From: Welwitschia mirabilis
Taxonomy: Eukaryota; Gnetophyta; Gnetopsida; Welwitschiales
DNA length: 64,000 bases
Direction: 5' to 3'
Assembly: GCA_051453625.1 (NCBI GenBank)
Contig: JBOZIK010000001.1
Location: 177,989,946-178,053,945 of the forward strand
Shown here: piece by piece, positions 11,690 to 24,472 of the stretch
Numbering within the stretch: the first letter of the stretch is position 1
Layout: each line of letters begins with the position of its first letter
Program-made: the position numbers and the translations under genes
The notes under the pieces: generated by a model
Told to the model about the DNA's origin: nothing
The model's input: the letters and a program-made list of their open reading frames with translations, nothing else
Databases searched by the model: none

Positions 11690-13172
11690 CATTATTGGTA
11701 AAGGTCACTACCTAGGAGGGGGTCATGTGAGTACAGTGAACTAGATTTAAAGTAGGTAAGGACCTAGTATCATTCTTTCATAGGCATATCTATCTACTAA
11801 TTAATCAAAATAAACACAATTATTTCAACTTTCAATGAAAATCATAACAAAAAAAAAGCCAAATGTTAAGATGTTTAAAATGATCATTGATTGACATTGT
11901 AAGGGAAAGAAAATAATCCAAATGTCTAACTAATTTGTTCAATGCTCCACTTTCACTCTAATGATTCATATATTCCTAAACATAACTAAATTTATCATGT
12001 CATTAAGGCTCAAATGTTAAGGCATATTCTCATCCATCACATAAGTGCTGATGAGCTATTCAGTCCCTTTGATTCTTTATAATCCTTCATAAGCATGAAA
12101 ACTATGAACGATTATGCACAAGATCCATCAAATAATAAATAGTAAATATCATAGAAGTAACCTCAAATAACTCACTTGGCAATGAAAGAACGTGATAATA
12201 AGCTACTTTTATCTAAGGATTGCTAATACCAAATTAATATGCATTAATAATAAAAGAGTAAAAGCTACTTAAGAAATAGCCTTACCTGAAGTTTGCTAAT
12301 ACCAAATTCATGTGCATTAACAATGAAAGAATGAAAAGTCAATTCTTGTATTAAAACTCAAAATATACATTACATTAAAAGAGAGAGGTAAAGTGGGATG
12401 GACTCTTCAATTAGCCTTGGATAAATCCAACCCCAAGGAAGGCGATTAGAATGCCATGATATCCGAGTGCTCCAAGTCTTTTCATCATGTTTTACTAACT
12501 AAAAGATGTTTACAATGAGGGATCAAGGCCTTTTATAGATGAGGGAAGGCTTGAAGATCTTTGTCATGATTGCATTATGTGGGTGATTACATAAGGGGTG
12601 TTACATAAAGGTGGTTATAGAGGGAGGAAGTTATAATTTGTGGCATGTAGTTATAAAGAAGGATTCTTTATCTTCTTATGCAAACATGATGATTACATGT
12701 CCTTTGATTGATGACGATGCTACCAATGAATGTCATGCTATATGTCTTCCATGTGATCATCCTCGTTATTACCACATGCTGCTGTGACATGTTATTTTAT
12801 ATTACTACCACATGTAGTCAGAGTTAAAGGTTGAATTTAATTTGTCATCCAACTGAGCCCACAAGTGTAAAATGATGAACTCCCAGGCAATGAATATGCA
12901 TTTGACATGAGTCTATCTCATAATACTAGTGGCATCGGTAATCCTAGATTATGGAACCAGCATTCTTCACTAGCACTTCATCAAGTTTTATAGTGTTCTT
13001 TAAAAACCAATAATAAACCTACTAATGGTAGCAGAATGCTCATATTTTTATGAAAACATAATAAATAGTATAAAAGACATAATTTTATAATAACTTGATG
13101 AATTAAGTAGCTTTCCCTATGCTAAATTGATTAACTATACTTACTTGGAATGTTAATTTTTCCATGTAAACA
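11690..13172 (-). repeat. left LTR of inner element
   Basis: Matches 16,985-18,429: shared blocks include AAGGATTGCTAATACCAAAT, ATGTTTACAATGAGGG and AAGAAGGATTCTTTATCTTC. It ends CATGTAAACA. The block TTTTATAGATGAGGGAAGGC is conserved in both copies. Near 12,735-12,830 it contains several CACATG-type words related to the array at 44.1 kb. Confidence 0.75.
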
Positions 13173-15330
13173 CACCCACTAGCAACAAGTTGATAAAGAA
13201 ACGATTAACATGAAAAAATTAACTAAGTGAAATTATTCAAGTATAGAAATGATGTCATTTTTGAAAAAATTTTGATCAAATTTCAACAAATAAGGCATCA
13301 AAATTGAAAAAATTCCATAAAAGTGAATGGCATAAACGCTAATCAAAATTGAACTTTGTCCTCAAAGTTAAAAAGATAAAAGAGTTTGATATAGAACTTT
13401 TAAGAACAAGTATGTTACAAAAGGCTATCACATGATGATGATATAAGTATTTAGTGAAAACTATAATGCAAAGGTCTAAACTAGCATGCAAAACATTAAA
13501 CCTAATAGAAAATGCATCATCCATAAATTAAAAACATAGAGTACCTAAATTTTATTGAAATTTTTGCAAATTTTATTCTAGATTTAAAATGTATCATAAT
13601 ATCATACAAATAAGATATCCTCTAAGTAAACTTATAAGTAATCAAAAATTAGTTAAGTAAATCTTTCAAGCATGCATGTTAAAAAAAGTAAACACAAAAG
13701 TATCTCCTAATCCCATAAAATCATGCTTTGTTCCTTAAATCAAGAATTTTGATCTAATTGGGAATTTAATCTTATGACATCTTCTTCTAAAAGAATTAAA
13801 CCTGTTGTTATATAAAGAAGTTAGTATTGCATTATCAACTAGCATTTATAGCCCTGATACAATTGAACATGTCATAAAATAATTTGTTAAAGCTACATGG
13901 CTAATGGACATCCATAGCCTTGATGTAGTTAACTACCCAATTCTTAATCGATTAAATAGTGTGATTTTTTGAGAGGAGATATTTCATTTTCTTTTAATCA
14001 TCCTTCTCATATTTAATAAAGTTTGATGCACATTAAAGGGTTATTGGCTCATTAGCCTAATCAAGAAAAATCTTGTCCTCACAAAATGTTTTAACTTAGC
14101 ATGAAAGTAGATTCCACCTTAGCTCAACCACATTTTCTAATTAGGAGAAATTAAGTGAAACTAGCCTTAAGAAGATAACTTAAAAATAAGAAAAATATTT
14201 TTTTAAAAAACTACCAGTAAAATTAGACTCTACCTAATTTATAATGATAAATCGATCATTTATTATTAGTTTATTTTATTAAGAGACATCAACTAGGATC
14301 ATCTAATCTAAGAAATTTGTAGATGAATGGAAGGGAAGGGTGATTAGTGGACTTTATTAGGAATTGTTAAAGTGGAAGGAATGGATAATGGAGTGTGAAG
14401 TAATGGTGGATTATTTGATGCTACAAGTGAAATTTCGAATAGCCTAGTTGAGAATGTTTAAGGTAGTAAGTATGCAGGTGGTAGTGCTTGGTTGGTTTAA
14501 GGGGAGACAGGACATCAAGAACAAATGTTTTTCACATTTTTAATTTTTCAATCCTAAATATGTTCTAAAGGAAAATATACTCTAAAAGAAAATCCTAATC
14601 TAAATGCATATAATGAAGCTAAAAATTTCACCAGATATTTTCCAAGGTATTACATGCATGAAGTCTTAACATGATGAATGTAATGGTTTTGGATAATGAA
14701 TCAAAGTTATGCAAAGCATTTAAAGACTAGAGAGAATCATTGTAAAGTTATATGAATAAGTCCATAAATGTTGGAAGAGGATCAATGCTATAAGTAAAAG
14801 TAATGCATTCTAAATTAGAAATCTTCCATTCCTTAGTCTATTCCTATTTACTTAATAATCCATGCAAGACATTATTTTTAGGTGCAAACAAAGATGAATT
14901 AGAAACCATTACAGAATAAAAACAATCATTAAGAAGAGTATTAAAAAAATGGTTTCAAAGATATAAAGGATTTATCTTCATTATTAGAGTTTAGGTCTTA
15001 CTTCAATAAGAAAGATGAAAGTAACATTATTAGCTCAAGATATTGTTGAGAAAAAGATAAAGGCTTTTCATAGGATGGATTAGGTATAGGCTCATGGCTA
15101 ATCTTTTCCTCTTTAATAAGGTTGTAAGAGGATTCTCCTTCAAATAGTTACATAATTTATAATGGCTATGGTTTAATGTTTTCCTCATTGATGTCACCTA
15201 TTAACTCATATTTTATTATTTAGCTCTCTAGTACATAATCTTCCTTAAATTGTTACTTATTTACTAGTAATTTATCATCATTTTATGTATCACATACTAC
15301 TTCAAAATATAGCCTATTTGCGTATAATCA
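13173..15330. other. inner element 3' interior, no domain recognised
   Basis: No RT, RNase H or integrase motif was found on either strand. Colinear patches with the outer element (the segments near 13,300 and 14,330) are the only structure seen. Confidence 0.5.
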
Positions 15331-16010
15331 TTCACTCTCTAAGGCCTTTTAAAGCTCAAGGTCCTCTTAGATCTCATCATAGGTTTCATTATGGGTCTTT
15401 TCAAGGGTTTCTTTCTTATTCCTAAGGGATGTAAATTAGTTGTCATCAATTCTAGTGTCATTACTCCCTTCAAAGTTTTCAAGGCTCTTAGTTTCATGAA
15501 ATATGATAAGGTTTTCTTATTGTTATTGGTTAAGAGCCCTAAGTATTTAATCATTAGTTTAGGCTATTTATTGAAGGATTTGCTTAACATTTTCCTTAGT
15601 TTTATTAGTGGTTTACTCTAAAGATTGTGAAGGGGATTGAAGCATATTAGAAGAAACTTTAGCAAATCATTAGTTTAGGCTATTTATTGAAGGATTTGCT
15701 TAACATATTCCTTATTTTTATTAGTGGTTTACTCTAAAGATTGTGAAGGGAATTGAAGCATATTAGAATAAACTTTGGTAACATCTTCTAAAGATATTGA
15801 AAAGGTATCTTTGAAGGATGGTGAGATGGTTTGTTAGGTGTAGATGATGATTAAGAAACAAAGGACAAAGGGTATTAAAAGAAAGATGAAGGATAAGGGT
15901 TAAAGAATGATGCATATGAAAAGAAAGATAAAGGATAAGGACTGTGAGAGGCAGTGGAGGGTATGGAATCAAATTCTCTTTGTTCACAATTGGGGTTTTT
16001 AAACTCAAAT
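15331..16010 (-). pseudogene. gag-like relic of inner element
   Basis: Minus-strand frames here give charged and Pro/Tyr/Ser-rich segments (15,339-15,554 and 15,763-16,008) like those in the outer element's gag region at 19.1-20.0 kb. Both copies share CTTATTCCTAAGGGATGT / CTCATTCCTAAGGGATAT. The gag assignment rests on position near the 5' LTR and composition; no zinc knuckle is visible. A 116-bp tandem duplication lies within it. Confidence 0.4.
15551..15782. repeat. 116-bp tandem duplication
   Basis: The unit starting TCATTAGTTTAGGCTATTTA occurs at 15,551 and again at 15,667, with only a few differences between copies. The period, 116 bp, is not a multiple of three, so it shifts any frame. 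Confidence 0.85.
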
Positions 16011-16984
16011 TTACAAAGATTTTGATCTATGTGTGGATTAAATTAAAGATACTCTCTAAAGGTCTATTTAGTATTAAAAGGATTTAGGAGTTATAGATGA
16101 CATGGGTTATATTGAAGGTAATCCACTAGAGCTTGTTTAGGTTAAATGAATTTTTCTATAGTGTGTTTAGGTTGATCATGATTTTGAAAACTATAGGCAT
16201 AGACAGGTAGAAGCTTAAAAGGTGTTTGAAATGGGTTAGGTGTCCAAATCATTACTAAGTATTAGAAAATGGGTTACAATTTTAGCTAAGGGTTTACATT
16301 TTCTTAAGTTTTTACAATTTTAAAGAAATCCTATTATCTAAAAGGTTTTAGAGAGTTTTTAAGAGGTTTCAATTAAAGTTTTGGAGTGTTTAAAGCAAGA
16401 AAGCTGATGGCATCGATTAGCAAAGGTAGCAACTCTAGTGTTATAGAGTAGAACATTTTGAAAAAGGACATAGGTTAATTTTAGGTCTTGCACAAAATAG
16501 TTTAGAGTGTAGCATCTTAGAAAATTTAACCAAAAAAATCCAATCAATTAAAACTTAGAAAAATGAAACCTAGGAAAATAAACCTAAATGTCTTTAATTT
16601 TTTCACAATTTTAATAATAGAACTAAAATAAAATAGAAATGAAAACTTTATAAAAGCTTTTAAAAATAATACAAACATACAAAACATAACAAATCATTAT
16701 AGTTAACATTTACTTTTTCTTCTTTTTTGATCTCAATTTCAGTTGCAAGTTATAAGAAAGTTGTTATAGCTGTAACATGAAATATTAAATATAGAAATAT
16801 ATTTTAGATTAGAGAGAGAAACTAAATCAAACTTGAAAAATAGACTAGTTTCCATCACTAGAAGGAAAACAAAACATACAAATAAAAAAAAAAGGACCAA
16901 TTTGGATACCACTAGAAAGAGGACTAATACCCACCACTAGAAAAATAAAAAATAAATAAAAAAATTGCAAGTAAAAAATCAAGT

Positions 16985-18429
16985 CCTCTAGAAAAAGTCA
17001 CTCTGGTAATAACTAGATTTAAACTAGGTAAAATCCCAGTATCATTATTTTAAAGGGATATATATGCAGTAACTTATCAAAAGAAATACAATTATTTTAA
17101 TTTTTAATGTAAATCACAATAAAAGAAAACCAGAAGTGGAGATTTTTAAAGTGATCCTTGATTGATGTTATAAGAAAACAAAAATGATTCAAATATATAG
17201 TTAATTCATCTAATTCTCTACCTTTACTTCAATGATTCCTCTATTCTTAAAACACAACTAAAATTATCAAGTCATTAAGGCTTAAGTATGAGTGCATACT
17301 ATCATCCACCACATGAGTGTTGGTGAGTTATTCAATCCCTTTGATCCTTCATAACCCTTCATAAGCATGGAAAGTATGAACAATTATGCATAAAATTCAT
17401 TAAATGATAGTGAATACATTATCATAAAAGTAAACTCAAATAAATCATTAGATATGAAATAACTTGATAATAAAGTAGTTTCATCTAAGGATTGCTAATA
17501 CCAAATTATTATGTATTAACAATAAAAGAATGAAAGCTACTTAAGAACTAGCCTTACCTAAAGATTTCTAATACCAAATTCATGTGCATTAATAAGGAAA
17601 GGATGAAAAGCTAATTCTTATATTAAACCTCAAAATATACATTTCATCAAAAGAGAGAAGTGAAGTAAATTGGATTCTTTAACTAGCCTTAGACAAATCT
17701 GTCCCCAAGAAAAGTGATTAAAATTCCATAATGTCCTATCACTCCAAGTATTTCATCATGTTTATTCAATCAAAAAATGTTTACAATGAGGGCTTAAGGC
17801 ATTTTTATAGATGAGGGAAGGCTTAAAAAGATTTATCATAATTGTGTTAGATGGGTGGTTACATAAGGGCGGTTTCTTAAAGGCAGTTACATAAGGAGGA
17901 AGTTACAATTTTTGGCATGTAGCCACAAAGAAGGATTCTTTATCTTCTTATGCAAAGATGGTGATGAATGTCCTTTGATTGATAATAATGCTACCAATAG
18001 ATGCCATGTCATATGTCTTTCACATGATCATTCTCCTTATTGCCACATGTTACTATAATGTATCATTTATACTTCTGCCATGTATCATCGGAGTTGAAGG
18101 TTAACTTTGATTTATCACCTGCCTGAAGTATAAAATGATAAACTCTTCAAAGTAATGTAAGAATGTGAGTTTAGAATAAGTCTTTCTAAGAGGATTGGCG
18201 ATGCCAATAGGTCTTAGACAACGACATCGATGTTATTCATTGGAAATTCATCAAGTTTGCAATGTTCTCCGAAGACTATCATAAACCTGATAATATTAGG
18301 AGAAAACTCATATTCTCATGAAAATATGAGAAAAAGAATAAAAGACATCATTTTATGATAAATAAATTCCTTTGCCTATGCTAATTGATCAACTATACTT
18401 GCTTGGAACATTAATTTTTGCATGTAAAC
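16985..18429 (-). repeat. right LTR (5' LTR in element sense) of inner element
   Basis: Partner of the LTR at 11,690-13,172; ends CATGTAAAC. Its left flank at 16,900-16,985 resembles the sequence next to the primer-binding site of the outer element, but no convincing primer-binding site remains. Confidence 0.75.
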
Positions 18430-19128
18430 CATAGATAAGTATCATAAGCTTATAGTAAGATGAATGAGATGGATAATTAATGAGCCTTATAAAATAAAGT
18501 CATAATGAAAGAGATGGTTAATAACATTTAAAATGGTAATGGCTTATTTTGTGACATGGTTGGAATTTTAAATTTACCATGTGAAATGGTTTAAGATGAT
18601 GATTATACAAGTGATAATACTTAGGTGGTTCTATAAGAAAGATACCCTTAAGTAACATTGATTTCATTATGAGTGAACTTATCCATCTTAAGTAAAATCT
18701 AAAGAACAAATCTAATCTAAAACAGTAAAATGAATCTAACTATTTCTCATAATAAGGTTTCCTAGTATAGTACAAGTTTAAAGGCTTAAGAATATAAAAT
18801 TAAAGGTTAAATGAAGAGTTATGAGCTAGGAGGTTATCCATGTAAATTTGCATAGATAAGCTTATGAAGTTAAAGAGAACCTAAATCATGCAAGAAGTAA
18901 AGCCTATGCATCCAAGGTCTAAAAGGTTTTACATTTTCGCAATAAGACTTTCAAGATACCACCTTAAGATGAAGATAAAGGTAAGTCGGAAACCGTTGGA
19001 TAAGGTGAATGTTCATTAAAATAGTCATGAGTAAGGTCATTGTAAAAAGCTTTTAATTCTAAGGAAAACTTATTTTCTTCATTAAAGATTGAATCATGCT
19101 CAATAGAAACATTTTTCTTATAAAGATA

Positions 19129-19970
19129 TTAAGAAGAAGGCAAAGGTTCTACATATGATGAATCATGTATGAATTCTTCTTTAATGTTATCCTCCTCATA
19201 AGAGTTGTTAAATAACTCATCCTCAAATGTATGACTCTTCTTAAATGATTGATTTTTCTCTAATAGGTGCTCATCCTCATTGGATTCCTTCTCATTCCTA
19301 AGGGATATGACTTGAGTATCATCAATTTGATTATCATCAAAATGGTTACTCATACTTTAATAGGTGTTCATCCTCATTGAATTCCTTTTCATCCCTTAAG
19401 ATATAACTTGAGTTCCTAGGATTAGGTCTAAAGAATGTAAGATGCCTTTTCTCTTTATGTTTCTAAGTGTACTAAAGATTTAAGCAGTAACTTGGTTTAA
19501 CTATTGGATATTTTACTTAATTTATAGTTTATTTGCATTTGAACTTTAATGAATCTTTTAATGGTGTCTTTTAAAAAATATGAATAGGACTATGGAATGT
19601 TGAAAGATGAAGGGTATTAATTAAAATATGAAGAATATCATGAAGAAGATGAAGGGTATTTAGGAGAAAATAAAGGATAAGGATTAGAAGGTAAAGGAAA
19701 TTGATATGATGATGAGAAATAATGGTCATAATGGATGGTGAAAAACATAGAATCAAGCTTCTTATGTGAATATTAAGGATCTTCAGACTTATGATCATAA
19801 GGAGGTTGATCTATGCAAGAAGGGATACTGAGAGGTTGAAGAAAATCTCTTACAGTTAGCCTAAGTTTGTGAGTGTTCATTTCAACAACTTTTAGAAAAT
19901 GTTCTATTTTTGTGATCAAATTTAGATTCCATTTGAAGTTTAGAAGACATTCTTTATAATCAACCATCAG
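19129..19970 (-). pseudogene. gag-like relic of outer element
   Basis: Minus-strand frames at 19,773-19,967 and 19,129-19,353 flank a Pro/Tyr/Ser/His-rich stretch (19,570-19,800). The last frame is acidic (ISLRNEKESNEDEHLLEKNQ). It sits just downstream of the 5' LTR and primer-binding site in element sense, where gag belongs. No catalytic or zinc-knuckle motif remains, so the assignment is by position and composition. Frame changes and stops show that it is dead. Confidence 0.4.
19261..19415. repeat. 97-bp tandem duplication in gag relic
   Basis: TAATAGGTGCTCATCCTCAT at 19,261 recurs as TAATAGGTGTTCATCCTCAT at 19,358. The second unit is partial. Confidence 0.75.
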
Positions 19971-20714
19971 GCTTAAGTTTCAAATGTATGCAACTTTATC
20001 AAGTTTTAGAAGATGCTTGATACTAGACATGATTAAGAGGGTGTGGTGAATGTTTCAAAAAAGGTTAAATATGAGGTTTGCGAAAAGATGAGAGATACGA
20101 ATTACTACTCACACTAATGCCAGTTATTTGGTGAGAAAAATTTTACAAAAAGAAACACATTATGTGTAAGGATATGCAAAATTTTTTTCATAAAAAGCAA
20201 TAGGAGATAAGTGGAAAAAAAGATGGTAATTCAAAAATAAATCAACAACCTAGAAAAACCCTAGAGAATGAAAATGCAAAAAATAACAAAAATTAAAAAA
20301 AATCTAAATCTAAATGCACACAATACTAAAAATGAACTATAATAATAATAATTTGTAGAAAGAGAAAGAGGGATTGAGTTTTTTTTTATTTTATCATTTC
20401 TAATTTTCTTGGATTTTTTAATTTTCTATTTCTCTGGCTTTGATTCGATAGAAAGTAAGTAAGCAAAAACCTATAAAAACTAGTTACTCCTACATATAAA
20501 AGATTGGTATAATAATGATATTCTTCATTAGAGCTAAAAAGTTTAATGAAATTTAAAGAAACTTCAAAATCAAGTGAAAGTGAGGAATAGTTCAGATATC
20601 ATTAGAAGAGGATTTATACCACACACTAGAGATTATAAAAAAATGAAAAATACTAAAATCTAAGATGCAAAAAAATGAAAATCTGTGTGTGCCTTACTAT
20701 AGATACCATGCCTT

Positions 20715-20732
20715 TCCTTAATAATGGTACCA
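20715..20732 (-). promoter_or_regulatory. primer-binding site of outer element
   Basis: On the minus strand this reads TGGTACCATTATTAAGGA, placed 6 bases from the LTR end. Compared with the consensus TGGCGCCGTTGCCGGGGA common in plant gypsy elements (recalled, not searched), it differs at eight positions, all C-to-T or G-to-A. Confidence 0.65.
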
Positions 20733-20738
20733 AAAGCT

Positions 20739-22096
20739 TGTTCAAGTCGAAAATGTAACTATGCTTATATCCTAATATAGATATATTATAATACAAGATC
20801 ACCTTAGGAATACAAATATTGTAAAGCCACACTCAAACTTTTACCAACTAAAAACTAGAAATTTTATTATAATAGAATCCTAGTGTCATTATTTTCTTAG
20901 GGATAAATAAGATAAACTATTAATAAAGTGACACACAAAATGAAATGCAATGAAATGAAGATTTAGGGGGAAAAAGAGTGTAAATGAGAAGAAATGTTTA
21001 ACCAGATTAAAAAGTAAATCCAAAAATGAGCATAGTTCTCAGAATCTAACATTAATATAATAGCAATGGAAAGAGTTTCTAAAATGAAAATGGATTCACT
21101 ATATTATTAAACTAGATATTTTAAGCTTCATCAAATCTTAATCATAGTGACATAATATGATTCATCATATGAGTGTTGGTAAAGACCTCAAGTCATCTTA
21201 GCTCTAATAGCATATCTATATAAGTATGAAAAGTAGGTATAATTCCTAAAGATCATTGAACATCAGTATAAACTATATACTAAGAAAAAAACATGAAGAC
21301 ATGACTCAAAAATAATATAAAAATCTCAACATACTTGATTTCAACATCAAGCATAACAAGTATCTAAGAACACTCACACTTTCTATCAAAAATATTATAC
21401 AAAATAAGAAATTACTATTTCTTTAAGTTATCAAAAACATTGAAAGAATGTTATAAGCCACACTTGAAATTAAGAGATTAAATAAAAAACAATAACATTT
21501 TATTAGATGAAATAGAATAAAGCTACAAAACATAATGAGGAAACATCAAGCCATAACTAAAATGTCATACTAGCCTTAAGGGCTACCCCATTCTGATGGT
21601 ATGATTTAGAAGAAATAATGTATCAACCTTAGCATGAAGTACAATGGAATAGAACTAGCCTTCTCCCAAGCATAAATGAATACAAAGTGAGGTGCTAGGT
21701 GCTTTTATAGTAAAAATTGAGGTTGGGATAATTTGGGTTTCTTCTTTTAGTATTTATCATTTTTGACAAAATATTCAAATATTATAACTAATATAGTTTA
21801 AAGCCAAACATGAATGTGGATTACTATAATGAATTAAACACATGGTTTTTGGAGCAGGATTCCTTAACTAACTAGTGCGACTACCACATATCATCAACAC
21901 CATTATTGTTTTGTGCAGAATTAAGTTTGTATTTACAAATGTCCTTCAAAATGTGGATAAAAAGCATAAAATCAAGTATGGCATTAAAAAGAATAGAGTA
22001 CATGCTTCAATGATTAAAATAGTTAAATTAATGTCTTAACTTATGATAAACTAGCTTAAAATAGTTAAAATAAATGATAATTTTGACATATTAACA
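20739..22096 (-). repeat. right LTR (5' LTR in element sense) of outer element
   Basis: Partner of 7880-9289; begins TGTTCAAG and ends TTAACA, followed directly by the ATCAT target duplication. Confidence 0.8.
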
Positions 22097-22101
22097 ATCA
22101 T
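22097..22101 (+). repeat. target-site duplication ATCAT (right)
   Basis: Matches 7875-7879. Confidence 0.8.
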
Positions 22102-22544
22102 CCCTTGTGGGTTAGCAATTGTGACAGCTCATCCAAGTTTATATAAATCCCATTAGATATTTGATTTCCTCATTCTTCCTAGCATTGAAATAACTTGTGA
22201 CATTGAAGTGTTTTAGTATTAAGATGATTATTGTCCATCTACTAGTAATATGAGCTATCCTTAGTATTAAGATGATTACCCCACATTGAGAGGATATTAC
22301 TTGTAAGTGGATGTATAAAAGTATATTTTGATTAATAAAGTGTGCTTTCTTTTTCCCAATTATATCTCACTTTTTCTTCCTTATGTACTATGTTAGTGTC
22401 AATTTAATGCTATAATAGATTAGATCAGATTGATATAGGCTATAAGGATCAATTTAGATGATAACAAATTGGTAAGTTTGGTCAAGTTCATTGCATTTAT
22501 ATCACTTTCATTTTCATTACATTACTTTTTTTTCTTTAAAGAAA
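22102..22544. other. spacer with TATA-like box, possible solo LTR piece
   Basis: No coding signal. An 18-bp direct repeat (TTAGTATTAAGATGATTA near 22,217 and 22,261), a TATAAAA at 22,314-22,320 and an AATAAA downstream could belong to a truncated LTR, but no partner was found. Confidence 0.3.
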
Positions 22545-24472
22545 GAGAAAAGTATATGAAACTAGAAAATTTACATTGGGGAGGTGATAACACCCTAACT
22601 TAATAGATAATTTAAACTATTTAGAGAAAGGGAAATATTCTGCTAAAAGTTTAGAAATGGACTAGAAATAGAACAAAATTAAAGGCAAAAGCACCCTTGG
22701 TAAGACATATTAAAGACGGGAAATTAACTATCTAGAAGAGTATTATGCATCAACCACTGGGAAGAACTACTAACTAATATACTAGGGGTGAAAATTCCTC
22801 AGAATACCAAAAATGATAAAACTTAACTTAAGTTAGAGAACAGACCTAAAATATAAAGGATTAGTATCTTGTATAGAAATGAAAAAGATTATTGTGGTTA
22901 TGTTCTAGTAAAAAAAGACCCATTTCATCAGATAGGATCTTAAAGGCCTAATTTACCTCTTTGAATTCTTTAGCACTTACTAGATTTTTATTTAGATGTA
23001 GTATGAGAGTTTTCTTTCTATAGCTAGACTTGATGGCTTGACGGAGGGCTTCATGAAAGATTTCTAATGTGATAAAGGAACATCTCTTTAGTTCATGGAT
23101 TATTGTTAACATAACTTCTCAATGTGCAGTTTTCATATCTATATTCTCCTGAGGGTTGTGCTACATTTCTACTAAAGAGTAGTTCAAGGTTGAATTTTGG
23201 GCAAAACTAGGACTCCTTTTTAGCTAAGGGGGACTAGGTCATGCCTTCCTTACTCCTGAGTGTTGGATGTTATATGTTCTTAAATTGGATCCTTAGCTAT
23301 TTCTTGGGTTATTTCTTGAGTTGTCTCCTACTAGGTTAGGGATGAATTTATCTCCTCTGTGTGGTTTAGAAATGGAGTCATCCCTCACTAGTTGGGACTA
23401 CCTTGTGTAGTATTCCTCTTAGATTGAAGGATTCCTTTTGTGATGGCTCTTCTCTTAGAAGTTCTCCTTAAGGGAGTCTAGTGTGGGTGTCATTACAAAG
23501 GATGAGAAGAGGCCTCTCTTATCCTAATTTCATTAGCTACTCACCAAAGATCCAAAACTAATCCAGAATGTTTAGAAGAGTTTTTCTGTCAAAGGGCCTA
23601 AATAAACAAGAAAAATAAATTCACCTAGAGCCTTAGGTCTAAAACTTTGAGAAATGCAAAGTGAATGTCTAAGAGCTTAAAGTAGTACCTAGGCTAGATG
23701 AAGTATCGATTAACTAGTTCTGTGCCTAAACCTCATGGGGGCAATAGTATCTTTTGACTAATGTATCTACTAGGTAACTTAGAGACACCATCAGGGAAGA
23801 AGTGAAGTGCTTCACATTGTCTTTGATTCCCAAGAGGGATCTTTTCTCTAGTTGTAGAGATCTTCAAGATTCTAGAGAAGGAATATTTGGTTATTTTGAA
23901 AGGGATTCTTCTGTATGTTATGTGTTGTCCTCTCCAACATCTATAAAATGGGGTAATATTAGCCCCAAAATCTTTCTTAAGCTTTTGCAGGAGGGTTTCT
24001 CATTCCACAGCCTATACTTTTTTCCACAGAGCTGGGCAACCTTTAAAGAGGCTAGGGTCGAATGACTCGATAGTAGATGTAGCTTCAATTGCAAGTCTAG
24101 TTTAAAAATGATAGCATTTAATCCTTTTAGTAATATTTAAAGGAAAAATTAAGGAGGCATTACTAAAAATCAGATCATTTATGATTTTCCAAATCTACTA
24201 ATACATCAAATAAATCCCATCATTTAAGTAGGTGTTAGAAATATTGTAGATCTAGTAGTACTTCTTCATTATTACTATTAATTCTTTACTCTAAATGCAT
24301 TAATGAAATAAGTGATGTGTAGTTTTAGAACATGATTGGTAGACAAGATAGTTTATTTCTACTTGAAACCCCCCTTAAGTAGTTGATCTTTAGTGAGAAC
24401 TCTATGGTGATCTTTTAGCTAATAAAATACTTTAATTTTTTCTAGAATTTGACCCTTGAAATATTTCTTGTA
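22545..24472 (-). mobile_element. L1 LINE copy A (3' half of ORF2 and tail)
   Basis: This is a second version of 24,573-26,483: ATTTACATTGGGGAGGTG begins both and the match continues to the gap, at roughly four bases in five by eye. The polarity is minus, with the 3' end at low coordinates and an A-rich, ATG-repeating tail at about 22,490-22,545. It contains the C-terminal part of ORF2, whose coding is broken. The plus-strand open frame at 23,802-24,065 is antisense to it. Whether it is a 5'-truncated insertion or part of a longer copy is hidden by the gap. Confidence 0.75.

Larger units (their letters stand above)
11690..18429 (-). mobile_element. inner nested LTR retrotransposon, sister of the outer element
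   Basis: Direct repeats of about 1.45 kb (about 11,690-13,172 and 16,985-18,429) flank a 3.8 kb interior with minus-strand gag-like relics and no visible pol. The sequence inside the left LTR (CACACCCACTAGC, then a segment with ACTTTGTCCTCAAAGTTAAAA) parallels the one inside the outer element's left LTR, so the two are sister families. The outer element's interior stops on the left at a point equivalent to about 14.2 kb here and resumes on the right at a point equivalent to about 14.3 kb, as expected for an insertion. The left boundary is uncertain by some tens of bases and I could not find the target duplication. Confidence 0.7.
7880..22096 (-). mobile_element. outer LTR retrotransposon, gypsy-type, non-autonomous
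   Basis: Two direct repeats of about 1.4 kb (7880-9289 and 20,739-22,096) bound this element, and a perfect ATCAT duplication lies outside them. A polypurine tract next to the left LTR and a tRNA-type primer-binding site next to the right LTR show that it reads on the minus strand. Its interior is split by a second, related element (about 11.69-18.43 kb). What remains carries a gag-like relic at 19.1-20.0 kb and no recognisable protease, RT or integrase, so it resembles a large non-autonomous (LARD-like) gypsy derivative. The two LTRs have diverged considerably, so the insertion is old. A 553-N run lies in the interior. Confidence 0.8.

Noticed and set aside
23802-24065. Plus-strand 87-residue frame
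   Set aside because: Antisense of LINE copy A; the same region in copy B does not keep the frame.
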